A stretch of 64,000 bases of DNA. Source: Verrucomicrobiota bacterium (lineage in GTDB: Bacteria > Verrucomicrobiota > Verrucomicrobiia > Chthoniobacterales > SZAS-18). The translations under genes and the position numbers were made by a program. Shown in pieces: positions 1 to 8,653 of this stretch (within the stretch, counting starts at the first letter, position 1; every line of letters starts with the position of its first letter). The notes beneath the pieces were generated by a model that saw nothing but the letters and a program-made list of their open reading frames with translations, was not told where the DNA came from and did no database searches. The stretch lies in contig JANXRG010000068.1 in the NCBI GenBank assembly GCA_025353105.1, positions 1-64,000 of the forward strand. Direction: 5' to 3'.

Positions 1-155
1 TAAAGTCGGTTCGGATCCACGGGCGATCCCTTCACGTGATAAATTTCCCAACCGGCAAAATGCGGTCCGCTCACGTCCCACCGTGCCCGCTTTGCGTCCG
101 CGGTGAGAAGAAAGGCGCCCTTACGAGTGCCCACCAGAACACGCACGCCGCTCAT
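1..155 (-). CDS. BNR/WD40-like repeat (sialidase-fold) protein, 5' end only
   Basis: Partial gene running off the left edge; 51 N-terminal codons are visible. The start is the ATG at 153-155 on the minus strand, with a strong GGGAGG ribosome site 6 to 8 bases upstream. The peptide begins [17 protein letters not shown] and continues with a [15 protein letters not shown]-type segment. From memory this opening is characteristic of a large family of cytosolic BNR/WD40/YVTN-like beta-propeller proteins annotated as glycosyl hydrolase or exo-alpha-sialidase, whose true substrate is unclear. The start overlaps, ATGA-style, the end of a 25-codon ORF just upstream. Family placement is good; function is not inferable from this fragment. 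Confidence 0.75.
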   Translation of the reverse strand, partial: MSGVRVLVGTRKGAFLLTADAKRARWDVSGPHFAGWEIYHVKGSPVDPNRL

Positions 156-229
156 GACACACCTCCCGTCACGCTGCTTGCATGCGGCCGCGGATTCGTC
201 GGACTGCTCTCATTGCTTTGATGACTCAT
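152..229 (-). CDS. possible 25-residue upstream ORF coupled to the BNR-like gene
   Basis: A short [14 protein letters not shown]... ending GGVS, starts at an ATG preceded by GGAGAC. Its TGA overlaps the ATG of the following propeller gene in the arrangement ATGA. The peptide is hydrophilic, rich in Ser, Asn and Pro, and has no recognisable domain. It could be a translationally coupling leader or chance. The same frame stays open upstream, but that extension reads like intergenic repeat sequence and was not accepted as protein. Confidence 0.25.
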   Translation of the reverse strand: MSHQSNESSPTNPRPHASSVTGGVS

Positions 230-985
230 GGCTTGTCTCCTTCGGATGGTTGATTTTCCGGCGGCGCATTCGAGATGGCCACCCAGAGGATCGACGACTG
301 TAAGGGGTAATTTTGGACAGCGGAATCGCATTTTTCGCGACGCCGCGGGTGGGTTCGGGGTCAACCGAAGAAGAGGAACTACCAAGAAATCCAAGGTCGC
401 CAAGGGTGTTTGGCGAGGATGAGCAAGCGTGGATGCTGAACTCCCTGTTCCAATGCAGTTTTTCTTGGTGTCCCTGGTGGTGAGCACTCTGCCAACGCCA
501 CGTCATTTCATGGCGACGAACGGAACACTAATGCACACGAACGACCCAGCTGAAGTGGGCGAGCGATCTCGATCTCAAATTTGATTCTGCGGTCCTTGCT
601 CCTTTCCAACCCGCCGCCGGCAGCCGCTCCCAGGCCTGCTCCAAATTTCGCCCGCGTCCGTCGGTCGGCCGTTGTGCAGCTCCGCCGGATTCGGGAAATC
701 GAGACGGTCGCGGCCGAGGAGCACGTTGCGGTCCGGCACGACGGCCAGCGGGTTTCAGTCCGACGCAACGTCCGCGACCTGCGCGACAAACTGCTTTTTG
801 CGACGCCCGCGTCGGTGGCGGCCGGCGCGACCGTCGGAAATCAGGGCCGCCGCCGGGGCGCCGCGCGCAGAGTTTGGGACGTGTCGGCGAAACGTCCCTC
901 CCATCTTGCCAACGCGTCCGGAGGTCGCGTTCCACCGGTATCGTCTCCCCTTTTCCTCCTTCTTCCCTCCTCCTTGTTCCCTTTG
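230..985. other. long stretch without a convincing gene
   Basis: About 750 bases between the propeller gene and the CBS protein. Both strands carry open frames, but their translations are Arg/Pro/Ala-rich and without domains, as expected for GC-rich non-coding DNA. The segment around 360-480 has short 'accaagaaatccaagg' and 'tcttggtgtccctggtggtgag' motifs of the kind found as intergenic repeats. Around 600-830 one minus-strand frame reads almost like protein (NPLAVVPDRNVLLGRDRL) but is broken by stops, so a decayed gene is possible. A palindromic repeat copy lies at 874-937. Confidence 0.5.
874..937 (+). repeat. palindromic repeat element, copy A (half element)
   Basis: Contains a hairpin GGGACG...CGTCCC (876-898, inner part GTGTCGGCGAAA) followed by an arm that matches, almost base for base, the right arm of the full element at 7176-7279 (ccggaggtcgcgttccacc). 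The same hairpin-plus-arm order and orientation recur at 3121-3183. The reverse strand of the arm reads as the spurious peptide start MERDLRTRW. Probably a REP- or MITE-like family. Confidence 0.75.
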
Positions 986-1435
986 TTAGCTCGAATAGCC
1001 GCCGTGGATGTATTGCTCGAGTTGGGCAATGGCCGCGGTCTGGACCGAGATGATCCAGTTTACGAGATCCCCAATCGATACAATGCCGATCAGGCGTCCG
1101 TCCTGCACCACCGGCAGGTGGCGCACCCGGTTCTGCGTCATCAAGCGCATGCAGCGATCGATCGAATCATTCGGTGAGACCGTGAGCGGCGGCGACGACA
1201 TGACCTCGCCAATCGACGTCTCCTTGGAAGACCGGCCCTTGAGCACAATCTTCCGCGTGTAATCGCGCTCGCTGAACATGCCGAGCACCTGGTCACCCCG
1301 CATGACGGGAAGCGCGCCCACATTCTTTTCCGACATCATTTTAATCGCGTCGAAGACCATGGTTTCGGGCGCAATTGACCAGACGTCGGAGCCTTTCTGG
1401 CCGAGGAGCCCGCTGACTGGACTGTTGATTTCCAT
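986..1435 (-). CDS. twin CBS-domain protein
   Basis: A 149-residue protein made almost entirely of two CBS domains (about residues 17-65 and 75-130), with the typical motifs GALPVMRGDQVLGMFSERDY and RHLPVVQDGRLIGIVSIGDL. Such stand-alone CBS pairs bind adenine nucleotides (AMP, ATP, SAM) and act as energy sensors on partner proteins; the partner here is unknown. The ATG at 1435 (MEINSPVSG) was chosen because the 23 codons upstream read as Arg-rich non-coding sequence. It follows the hydrolase-cyclase gene on the same strand after a 254-base gap, so shared transcription is possible but not shown. Confidence 0.88.
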   Translation of the reverse strand: MEINSPVSGLLGQKGSDVWSIAPETMVFDAIKMMSEKNVGALPVMRGDQVLGMFSERDYTRKIVLKGRSSKETSIGEVMSSPPLTVSPNDSIDRCMRLMTQNRVRHLPVVQDGRLIGIVSIGDLVNWIISVQTAAIAQLEQYIHGGYSS

Positions 1436-1689
1436 GACGGCAAAACGATGACTACTTGGAGTATCGGCCCTTCTTCGGCGGAGTCCAAGCGCAAAAGCCA
1501 ACAAAGGCGTGGGGGTAGAGAGAGGGTGTGGGGTGGCCAGTGCAGGGCAAATCGTTCATTTCAATAATGCCTTCCGAATGCCGAAGTCGGATGGCGGGAA
1601 CGGCGCAGTTTACCCGAATGAACACGAATCAGAACGCGGGGCGCCTCCTTCCCTTTCCTTCTTCTTCCCTGCGCTTTTTCCTTTTCCGC

Positions 1690-3021
1690 TCATGCTCTCG
1701 CGCTGAACAGCTTCCACTCGCCGGGGATGCCCCTCAGCTCGTGGACCCGGAGGTCCGTGAATTCGATGCCGGAGCCCGACACGAGGTCTTTCACGGTCCC
1801 GGAAACCAGCACGCCACCTGGGTCCGCCTTTGCCATGATGCGCGCGCCCGTGTGGACGGCGATGCCGCCCACATTGTCGCCCATCAATTCGCATTCCCCC
1901 GTATGCACGCCGGCGCGCACTTCAATCCCGAGTTGCTTGACCGCGAGCACGATGGCAAGCGCGCAGCGCACCGCGCGCGCAGGCCCGTCGAAGGTCGCGA
2001 GGAATCCGTCGCCGGAAGTGTTCGTCTCCTTGCCGCGGAAGCGCGCGAGTTCCTTGCGCACAATCGCGTAGTAGGAGTTCAAAAGATTGCGCCACGCGCT
2101 GTCACCGAGCTCCGCCGCGCGTTCGGTGGACGACGCGATGTCGAGGAAGAGCACGGTGGCCAGGATGCGATCCGAGGAGTCGATCGGTCGTTCGCCGGTG
2201 ATGAACTCCTGGATGTCCGAGAGGATGGTCTCCATGTCGTCGAGCATCATCGAGTGGCTGTTGCCCGGATACTCGATGAACTTCGCCCCCTGAATCCGCG
2301 ACGCCATGTCGCGCGCGGCTTCCACGTTGGCGCAGGAGTCGCCGGTGCGGTTCATCACCAGGGTGGGCGCCTGAATCGACGGGAGAATGGGCCGGGTGTC
2401 GATCTGCCCGTTCATCGTCTCGTAGGCCCGGACGGCCGACGGGCTCGCGGCCGCGCGCATGTAACGGCCGACCGATTCAATAAACGCGGGGTCAGCGTCC
2501 CGCCCCACGCCCGCACCGAATCCCGTGATGTAGTCAAAGGAAGGCCAGTCGTCCTGGATCGAGGCAAGCATCTGATCGTGTTCCTCCTGGGTCTGGCCCC
2601 ACGGATGGTCGGGGGAATTGATCCAGCGGGCTTGGGCACCCCAGATCATCAGCGAAATCACGCGCTCCGGATGGGTGGCAGCAAAAAGGCATGCCATCGA
2701 GCCGCCTTCGGAAACCCCAATCAAGTTGGCGCGCTCAATGCCGACATCATCCATCACCGCGCGGATATCGTCGGCACGCTCCTCGAGAGTGGCCATTTTT
2801 ACGGGCCGGTCGGAAAGGCCCGTCCCGCGCTTGTCGAAGCGAATCAGGCGGCAAAACTTGCTGAACCGCTCAAAGAAAAGCGCGCGCCGCGGCATTTCCC
2901 AATCCAAATCCAGATGCGACATCGTGCCCGGGGCCCACACGACGTCGACCGGGCCGTCGCCGCTGATCTGATACGCGATCCGAACGTCGCCGCTGCGGGC
3001 GTATTTTGTTTTCGGCAACAT
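1690..3021 (-). CDS. alpha/beta-hydrolase fused to class III nucleotide cyclase
   Basis: A 443-residue two-domain protein. Residues 1 to about 260 are an alpha/beta hydrolase with the nucleophile elbow GVSEGG (Ser104), the [13 protein letters not shown] motif and a late GNSH histidine. Residues about 275-440 are a class III adenylate/guanylate cyclase catalytic domain, with the first metal Asp in [11 protein letters not shown], the second in TSGDGF, and HTGE further on. The combination suggests a cytosolic enzyme in which binding or hydrolysis of a small ester-like ligand sets cyclic nucleotide output. This fusion is known in other bacteria, but its ligand is generally unknown. The start is the ATG at 3021; the longer frame upstream is encoded by repeat copy B. 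It is not an obvious kynurenine formamidase, although it lies near that pathway. Confidence 0.85.
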   Translation of the reverse strand: MLPKTKYARSGDVRIAYQISGDGPVDVVWAPGTMSHLDLDWEMPRRALFFERFSKFCRLIRFDKRGTGLSDRPVKMATLEERADDIRAVMDDVGIERANLIGVSEGGSMACLFAATHPERVISLMIWGAQARWINSPDHPWGQTQEEHDQMLASIQDDWPSFDYITGFGAGVGRDADPAFIESVGRYMRAAASPSAVRAYETMNGQIDTRPILPSIQAPTLVMNRTGDSCANVEAARDMASRIQGAKFIEYPGNSHSMMLDDMETILSDIQEFITGERPIDSSDRILATVLFLDIASSTERAAELGDSAWRNLLNSYYAIVRKELARFRGKETNTSGDGFLATFDGPARAVRCALAIVLAVKQLGIEVRAGVHTGECELMGDNVGGIAVHTGARIMAKADPGGVLVSGTVKDLVSGSGIEFTDLRVHELRGIPGEWKLFSARA

Positions 3022-3120
3022 GGAATGTTTGTGCGTCGCTTCATCCGAAGGGTCAAGCCTGACGAGGAAATGAGCGTGATCGAGAATAGCGGCCAGAAGA
3101 CAGAAGTCGGAGAGCAGGGC

Positions 3121-3183
3121 TTGGGACGTTTCGGCGAAACGTCCCCCCATTTTCCAACGCGCCCGGAGGTCGCGTTCCACCGG
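3121..3183 (+). repeat. palindromic repeat element, copy B (half element)
   Basis: Same order as copy A: a perfect 9-bp hairpin GGGACGTTT-CGGCG-AAACGTCCC (3123-3145), a short spacer, then the arm gcccggaggtcgcgttccacc. It sits between divergent genes, the hydrolase-cyclase and panE-like genes. The arm shares its sequence with both arms of the 7176-7279 element. Confidence 0.8.
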
Positions 3184-3261
3184 CCCGACTCATCCGTCTC
3201 CAATCCGCTTCAAACTTCACTCGATCTCCGACCTTCGCCGCCTAGCGTCGAACGAATCAAA

Positions 3262-4215
3262 ATGATGAATACACTCGTGGTCGGAGCCGGGGCGATCGGT
3301 GGTTACTATGGCGGTCGGATGCTGGAGGCCGGTCGGGACGTAACCTTCCTCGTGCGCCCGCGTCGCGCCGCCGAGCTGGCCAGGACCGGCCTCGTGATCC
3401 GCAGCGAGGCCGGCGATTTCGACCGGGCCTCGCCGCCCACCGTGACGGCCGAAACCCTCCGCGAGACCTACGATCTCATTTTGCTGAGCTGCAAAGCCTA
3501 CGACCTGGAGAGCGCGATGGAGGCCATTGCGCCGGGTGTCGGCGCAAACACAGTCATCCTCCCGCTGCTCAACGGCATGCGTCATCTCGATGCCCTGGAT
3601 GCTCGATTCGGTGCCACGCGCGTGCTCGGCGGGTTATGCCTGATCTCAACCGTGCTGGATTCCGAGGGTCGAATCATCCACCTCACGAAAGACATCCACA
3701 CACTGTCGTTCGGCGAACACGATGGCACGCAGTCCGCGCGCGCGGTGGAAATCGCCGCGGAAATGGCGGGCGCCCGCTTCGACGCGCGTCTCAGCGAGAA
3801 CATCCGGCAAGAACTGTGGGAGAAATGGGTCTTCATCGCTTCGGCCGCCGGCATCACCTGCCTCATGCGTGGCACCGTCGGCGACATCGTGGCCGCGGGC
3901 GGGGCGGACCTTGCGTCGGCCCTCATCGAGGAATGCGCCGCGATCGCGGCCCGGCAAGGATTCCCACCCAGCGCGTCCGCCCTGCAGCGCACGCACGGTT
4001 TATTGACCGCGCCCGATTCCGCCTTTGTCGCCTCGATGTTCCGCGACCTCGAACGGGGCGCGGCCATCGAGGCCGAACAGATCGTCGGCGACTTGCTGCG
4101 TCGGGACGGGAAACAGGGCGGCGTCAGTCCGCTGCTTCGGGTCGTCAACACTCACTTGAAGGCCTACGAGGCTCGCCGTGCGCGCGAAGCCCAGTCAGGG
4201 GGCGGTTCCGCTTAG
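3262..4215 (+). CDS. 2-dehydropantoate 2-reductase-like protein (PanE/ApbA family)
   Basis: A 317-residue NADPH-dependent ketopantoate reductase family member. The N-terminus [20 protein letters not shown] is the dinucleotide-binding GxGxxG motif, LLSCKAYDL carries the family's conserved Lys, and the C-terminal half holds the helical ApbA_C domain ([12 protein letters not shown]). PanE proper makes pantoate for coenzyme A, but many paralogues reduce other 2-oxo acids, and no other pantothenate gene is nearby. It precedes the tryptophan dioxygenase gene by about 170 bases on the same strand. Either of two adjacent ATGs (3262, 3265) could be the start. Confidence 0.85.
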   Translation: MMNTLVVGAGAIGGYYGGRMLEAGRDVTFLVRPRRAAELARTGLVIRSEAGDFDRASPPTVTAETLRETYDLILLSCKAYDLESAMEAIAPGVGANTVILPLLNGMRHLDALDARFGATRVLGGLCLISTVLDSEGRIIHLTKDIHTLSFGEHDGTQSARAVEIAAEMAGARFDARLSENIRQELWEKWVFIASAAGITCLMRGTVGDIVAAGGADLASALIEECAAIAARQGFPPSASALQRTHGLLTAPDSAFVASMFRDLERGAAIEAEQIVGDLLRRDGKQGGVSPLLRVVNTHLKAYEARRAREAQSGGGSA

Positions 4216-4382
4216 GAAAACTTCCGCCCGCGCTCACCGCGATCTCCGTTTTCGGCGGACCGGCGGACGGGATATTGATCAGACAATCTCGACGATCGCC
4301 GGTTTGTGGGAAATGATGCCCACGCGCGTTCCCCCCTGCGTTCCGTCGCCGTCACCCCACTTTGGCTCAGTTCGATTTTGCC

Positions 4383-5252
4383 ATGTCCGATCCCGATCCT
4401 CTTCCGGAGAACCAGCGGTTGCTTGAACCGGGCATCGTGCTCGATCTCAAGAACCGTCTCAACTACGCCGGGTATCTCCGACTGGATCAATTGCTGGCGG
4501 CGCAGCAGCCGCTCTCGCAGCCGGTGCATCACGATGAGATGCTGTTCATCATCCAGCACCAGACGTCCGAACTGTGGATGAAGCTCATGATTCACGAGCT
4601 GACGGGCGCCATCGGGCATCTGCGCGCCGACGAGCTCTCGCCGTGCTTCAAAATCCTGGCGCGCGTGAAGCAAATCCAAATGCAGTTGTTCAACGCGTGG
4701 GCGGTCCTCGAAACGCTGACGCCGACGGAATATCTGCAGTTTCGCTCGGTCCTCGGCAACGCGTCGGGTTTTCAATCGGTGCAGTACCGCACGATCGAAT
4801 TCCTGCTCGGTAACAAGCACGCCGGCACGATCGAGGCTCATCGTCATGACCCCGCCGTTTATGCCGCGCTCAAAGCAGTGCTCGAAGCCCCGGCGATTTA
4901 CGATGAATTTCTCGCGCACCTCTCGCGCCGCGGCTTCCCGGTGCCGGGCGATTTGGTCCAGCGCGATTTCTCTCAGCCGCACAAACGCGACGCGCGGCTG
5001 ATTCCCATCTTCAAGGACATCTACGAAAATCCCCATGAGCATTGGGCCGCCTACGAGATGTGCGAAAAACTCGTCGACGTGGAGGAGTACTTCCAGCTCT
5101 GGCGCTTCCGCCACATGAAGACCGTGGAACGCATCATCGGATTTCGTCGCGGCACCGGTGGCTCATCGGGCGTGGGCTTTTTGCAAAAGGCGCTCGAGCT
5201 CACTTTCTTCCCGGAATTGCTGGATGTGCGCACGGAACTGAAACAGGCATGA
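4383..5252 (+). CDS. kynA: tryptophan 2,3-dioxygenase
   Basis: A 289-residue haem dioxygenase that opens the indole ring of L-tryptophan to give N-formylkynurenine, the first step of the kynurenine pathway. Visible signatures are [19 protein letters not shown] near the N-terminus and the C-terminal [13 protein letters not shown]...GTGGSSG block, in which His244 is the expected proximal haem ligand. Length agrees with bacterial homologues. The ATG at 4383 ([11 protein letters not shown]) was preferred to an upstream TTG at 4362. Its TGA overlaps the next gene's ATG (ATGA at 5249-5252), so dioxygenase and dehydrogenase are translationally coupled. Confidence 0.96.
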   Translation: MSDPDPLPENQRLLEPGIVLDLKNRLNYAGYLRLDQLLAAQQPLSQPVHHDEMLFIIQHQTSELWMKLMIHELTGAIGHLRADELSPCFKILARVKQIQMQLFNAWAVLETLTPTEYLQFRSVLGNASGFQSVQYRTIEFLLGNKHAGTIEAHRHDPAVYAALKAVLEAPAIYDEFLAHLSRRGFPVPGDLVQRDFSQPHKRDARLIPIFKDIYENPHEHWAAYEMCEKLVDVEEYFQLWRFRHMKTVERIIGFRRGTGGSSGVGFLQKALELTFFPELLDVRTELKQA

Positions 5253-6721
5253 ACGACATCGCCAACTTCATCGGCGGCCGGAACGTCCCGCCCCTCTCGA
5301 GCGCGTACCTCGAGAACGTGGACCCGGCGACCGGAGAGGTCTACGGCCGCGTCCCCGCGAGCTGCCCCCAGGATGTCGATGCCGCCACCGCCGCCGCCGC
5401 TGCTGCGTTCCCTGCCTGGTCCGCCACTCCCGCCTCGGAACGCTCGCAGATTCTCCTGGGCCTCGCGGATCTGATCGACGAAAATCTCGAACTGCTTGCC
5501 CGCGCGGAATCGATCGACAGCGGTAAGCCGCTCTCGCTCGCGCGAGCGGTCGATATTCCGCGCAGCGCGGCCAATTTCCGCCATTTCGCCACCGCGATTC
5601 TCCACATCTCCTCGGAGTTTCATGACTTCGATGGCGGCGGCATTCCCGGCGGCGTCCCGGCCCTGAATTACACGCTGCGCCGACCACGCGGCGTCGCGGG
5701 CCTCATCTCACCGTGGAACCTGCCGCTCTATCTGTTCACGTGGAAGATCGCGCCGGCGCTTGCGACCGGGAACTCGGTCGTGGCCAAGCCATCGGAGATC
5801 ACCCCGATGACGGCAAGCCTGCTCGCCGATCTCTGCACGCAGGCCGGCCTTCCGCCCGGCGTGCTCAACATCGTGCATGGCACCGGACCGGAATGCGGCG
5901 CGGCGATCGTGCGGCATCCAGACATCCCGGCCGTGTCGTTCACCGGTTCCACCAAGGTCGGACAATGGATCGCACAGACCGCTGGACCGATGTTCAAACG
6001 GCTCTCCCTGGAACTCGGCGGCAAGAATCCCCTCATCGTCTTCGAGGATGCCGACGTGCCATTGGCGATGGAAACGGCCATGCGCGCCGGGTTCTCCAAT
6101 CAAGGTCAGATCTGCCTCTGCGGCTCACGCATCCTTGTCCACGAATCTCTCGTTGAGAAATTCATCGCGGATCTGACGGAGCGCGCGCGGGCGCTGCGCG
6201 TCGGCGATCCGCTGGACGCCCCCACCCAGCAAGGCGCGCTCAGCAGCCGCGCACATTTGGAAAAGGTCGCGTCGCTGGTCAACCTCGCCCGCGATCTCGG
6301 CGGCACCATTCATTGCGGTGGCGACCGCGTAGCCGCGACCTCGCTGCCGACGCGTTGCCGCAGCGGCTTTTTCTACCAACCGACCGTCATCAGCGGCCTC
6401 GACCCGGCGTGCCCGGTCGAGCAGGAGGAGATCTTCGGGCCGGTCGTCACCGTGCAGGCGTTCAAGGATGAAGCGCATGCCGTCGCCCTCGCCAATGGCA
6501 CGAAATACGGACTGGCCGCGACGTTGTTCACGCAAAACGCGTCGCGCGCGCACCGCGTTGCCGCGCGGATGGAGGCGGGAATCGTCTGGGTGAATTGCTG
6601 GATGGTACGCGATTTGAGAACTCCATTCGGCGGGGCCAAGGCCAGCGGCGTGGGACGCGAGGGCGGCATGGAGGCGATCCGGTTTTTTACGGAACCAAAA
6701 AACATCTGCATCGCGGGATGA
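5249..6721 (+). CDS. nbaE: 2-aminomuconate 6-semialdehyde dehydrogenase (ALDH family)
   Basis: A 490-residue NAD-dependent aldehyde dehydrogenase. Catalytic features are Asn157 (SPWN), Glu255 (LELGGKN) and Cys289 (NQGQIC); Lys180 and FTGSTKVG form part of the cofactor site. ALDHs of this close type oxidise 2-aminomuconate semialdehyde or 2-hydroxymuconate semialdehyde. Its position between tryptophan dioxygenase and a RidA-type deaminase, opposite an ACMS decarboxylase gene, makes the aminomuconate activity the likely one. The start is the ATG overlapping the dioxygenase stop. Confidence 0.9.
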   Translation: MNDIANFIGGRNVPPLSSAYLENVDPATGEVYGRVPASCPQDVDAATAAAAAAFPAWSATPASERSQILLGLADLIDENLELLARAESIDSGKPLSLARAVDIPRSAANFRHFATAILHISSEFHDFDGGGIPGGVPALNYTLRRPRGVAGLISPWNLPLYLFTWKIAPALATGNSVVAKPSEITPMTASLLADLCTQAGLPPGVLNIVHGTGPECGAAIVRHPDIPAVSFTGSTKVGQWIAQTAGPMFKRLSLELGGKNPLIVFEDADVPLAMETAMRAGFSNQGQICLCGSRILVHESLVEKFIADLTERARALRVGDPLDAPTQQGALSSRAHLEKVASLVNLARDLGGTIHCGGDRVAATSLPTRCRSGFFYQPTVISGLDPACPVEQEEIFGPVVTVQAFKDEAHAVALANGTKYGLAATLFTQNASRAHRVAARMEAGIVWVNCWMVRDLRTPFGGAKASGVGREGGMEAIRFFTEPKNICIAG

Positions 6722-6743
6722 ACGAGGGATAGGGCAACCTTTG

Positions 6744-7178
6744 ATGACCACGAGAATCGACAGCACGAAAGCCGCGGAACCGATCGGACCGTATCCACAC
6801 GCTCGCCGAGTGGGGAATCTGCTTTTTCTCTCTGGAGTGGGGCCGCGCCAACGTGGGACCAGGGATATTCCCGGTTCGACGCTCGATGCCGACGGAAACC
6901 TCATTGATTACGACATTGAGGCGGAAATACTCTCGTGCTTCGAAAACGTGCGGAACGTGCTCGAAGCGGCGGGCTCAGCCTGGGAGCAAATCGTGGATGT
7001 CACCGTCTTCCTCACGAACCTGAAGCGTGACTGGACCACGTACAACCGCGTGTACGGCCAGCACTTTCCTCCGGGGCCGAACCAGCCCACGCGCACGACG
7101 TGCGAGATCTCAGCCCTGCCGACCGGCGGCAATTCACCGATCCATTTCGAGATCAAGGTGATCGCGACCGTCACATAG
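6744..7178 (+). CDS. nbaF: RidA-family protein, probable 2-aminomuconate deaminase
   Basis: A 144-residue RidA/YjgF/YER057c-family protein, with IGPYPHARRVGNLLFLSGVGP at the N-terminus and PTRTTCEISALP with the conserved Arg near the C-terminus. RidA proteins hydrolyse enamines or imines. A branch of this family, as in the 2-nitrobenzoate pathway of Pseudomonas, deaminates 2-aminomuconate. Its place directly after the semialdehyde dehydrogenase (22-base gap) supports that role. The ATG at 6744 is used rather than the TTG at 6741. The TAG stop is formed by the first bases of the palindromic element at 7176-7279. Confidence 0.88.
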   Translation: MTTRIDSTKAAEPIGPYPHARRVGNLLFLSGVGPRQRGTRDIPGSTLDADGNLIDYDIEAEILSCFENVRNVLEAAGSAWEQIVDVTVFLTNLKRDWTTYNRVYGQHFPPGPNQPTRTTCEISALPTGGNSPIHFEIKVIATVT

Positions 7179-7279
7179 GTGGAACGCGACCTCCGGGCGC
7201 GTTGGCAAAGGGTTTGGCAGCCCGCGGGCGCGGGCTGCATTTGTTTTTGACAACGTGCCCGGAGGTAGCGTTCCACCTA
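7176..7279. repeat. complete palindromic (MITE-like) element between convergent operons
   Basis: A 104-bp element with terminal inverted repeats of about 31 bp matching at 28 positions. Both ends read TAGGTGGAACGC inward, followed by (G/T)ACCTCCGGGC. The centre holds a second, perfect hairpin (7217-7238). The outermost TAG of the left end is the stop codon of the RidA-like gene, and the outermost TAG of the right end is the stop codon of the kynurenine monooxygenase gene. Terminal TA dinucleotides would fit a TA target duplication, as made by IS630/Tc1-type transposases. Copies A and B share one arm. Confidence 0.85.
7217..7248 (+). terminator. hairpin with T-rich tail, probable terminator of the kynA operon
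   Basis: A perfect 9-bp GC-rich stem (GCAGCCCGC / GCGGGCTGC, loop GGGC) is followed on the plus strand by CATTTGTTTTT, which is the form of a rho-independent terminator. It lies 39 bases after the RidA-like stop, inside the palindromic element. The wider palindrome could also stop the opposing transcript from the kmo side. Confidence 0.65.
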
Positions 7280-8653
7280 ACCCAGCGCGCGTTGCGCACC
7301 GCGGCGCACTTCGGTCTTCCACGCATCCTCACCAAGGTCCTGCAGTCTTGCGGCAGGAATCTCGGAAATGATGCGATCCAAAACCACATCCAGTTCGAGC
7401 CCACGTCGCAGCGCATCGGCATAGGGAACCGTGGAGAACGACACCAAATTGTACTGCGGCGTGACGCGATCCGGAAACGCCTGGTGAACCGTCTGCTCGA
7501 TCTTTTTGCGGTACAGAAAGTCAGCCGTTCCGACTTTGTCGCGCATCTCGAGAAAATTTGCCAACGCCATTTCCGCGATCGCATCCGCGTTGGGCTTGCG
7601 CAGATCCTGAAATTCCCGGAGCGCGGCGCCGCGGTCGGCGGGGTTTTTCGCGAGGCATTCCGACAACGCCAGGCAATCCTCAAACGCGGCGTTCATCCCC
7701 TGGCCATAGAACGGCACAATCGCATGCGCAGCGTCGCCGAAAATGCACACCTTGTCCCGCCAATGCCACGGCGAACACCGCACGGTGACGAGCGAGCCCG
7801 TGGGATTGCCAAAATAGTCCTCTTCCAGCGTCGGCATTAATGGCGCGGCATCGGGATAGTGCGTCGCAAAAAACGCGCGCACGTCCTCCGCCGTGCGCAC
7901 ATTTTCAAATCCGTGCGCGCCCGCAAACGGCCAGAAGAGGGTGCACGTGAAGGACTCGTCGCGGTTCGGCAGCGCGATCATCATCGAGCTGCCCCGAGGC
8001 CAGATATGCAGCGCGTTCGGCTCCAACGCGAAGCCATCCGCCGTCGCGGGAATCTGCAGCTCCTTGTACCCGTGCTCGAGGTAGCTTTGGCTGTATTCAA
8101 AGCGATCGGTCTTCTGCAACCGCGCCCGCACCGGCGAAAAAGCGCCGTCGGCCCCGAGAATGAGATCCGCGCCAACCCGCTTGGGTCCCCTCGCGCTATC
8201 AAAAATTGCGGCGGGGGCATCGAGGTCCACGTCGAGGCACGGGCAGTCGAAAATGATCTGAACGTTTTGATAAGCCGCCGCCGCGTGGATCAGGGCGAGA
8301 TTCAAACCACCGCGTGAAACGGAGTTGATCGCATCCCCCGGATCGTGGCTGTACGGCTGGAAGATCGAAGCCGTGCCCACGCCGATCGACCCCGGATGAA
8401 TCATCCGCCCGCGCATCGGGATGGCCTCGGTGTTCATCACCATGTCCGCGAGGTCCGCGCCGGCGAGGCCGCTGATGCCACGGATCGAGAGAGCTAGATT
8501 GATGGAGCGCCCGCCGAGGTAGCCCTTCGCCCGCGGATCGGGCCGACGCTCGTAAATGCTCACGCGATAGCCGGCGCGCGCGAGATAGCAGCCCATCAGC
8601 GAGCCAGCCAGCCCGGCGCCGATGATCATTACATGGGTGGAAGACGTGCTCAT
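7277..8653 (-). CDS. kmo: kynurenine 3-monooxygenase
   Basis: A 458-residue FAD-dependent aromatic hydroxylase converting L-kynurenine to 3-hydroxykynurenine with NADPH and oxygen. The Rossmann motif IIGAGLAGSLMGCYLARAG ends in the acidic YERR segment. KGYLGGRSINLALS is characteristic of this enzyme, GADGAFSPVR is the conserved DG motif, and IFGDAAHAIVPFYGQGMNA is the second FAD motif. It is the last gene of the minus-strand kynurenine operon, with its ATG overlapping the kynureninase stop (TCAT at 8650-8653). The C-terminus carries a hydrophobic/basic stretch as in other KMOs. Confidence 0.95.
   Translation of the reverse strand: MSTSSTHVMIIGAGLAGSLMGCYLARAGYRVSIYERRPDPRAKGYLGGRSINLALSIRGISGLAGADLADMVMNTEAIPMRGRMIHPGSIGVGTASIFQPYSHDPGDAINSVSRGGLNLALIHAAAAYQNVQIIFDCPCLDVDLDAPAAIFDSARGPKRVGADLILGADGAFSPVRARLQKTDRFEYSQSYLEHGYKELQIPATADGFALEPNALHIWPRGSSMMIALPNRDESFTCTLFWPFAGAHGFENVRTAEDVRAFFATHYPDAAPLMPTLEEDYFGNPTGSLVTVRCSPWHWRDKVCIFGDAAHAIVPFYGQGMNAAFEDCLALSECLAKNPADRGAALREFQDLRKPNADAIAEMALANFLEMRDKVGTADFLYRKKIEQTVHQAFPDRVTPQYNLVSFSTVPYADALRRGLELDVVLDRIISEIPAARLQDLGEDAWKTEVRRGAQRALG

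Noticed and set aside
581-1177. 198-codon plus-strand ORF near the left end
   Set aside because: Its second half is antisense to the CBS protein and its first half is Arg/Ala-rich without motifs.
1528-4215. 895-codon plus-strand open frame
   Set aside because: Only its last 317 codons (from 3262) are a real protein. The earlier part is the antisense of the hydrolase-cyclase gene and reads as low-complexity His/Arg/Asp sequence.
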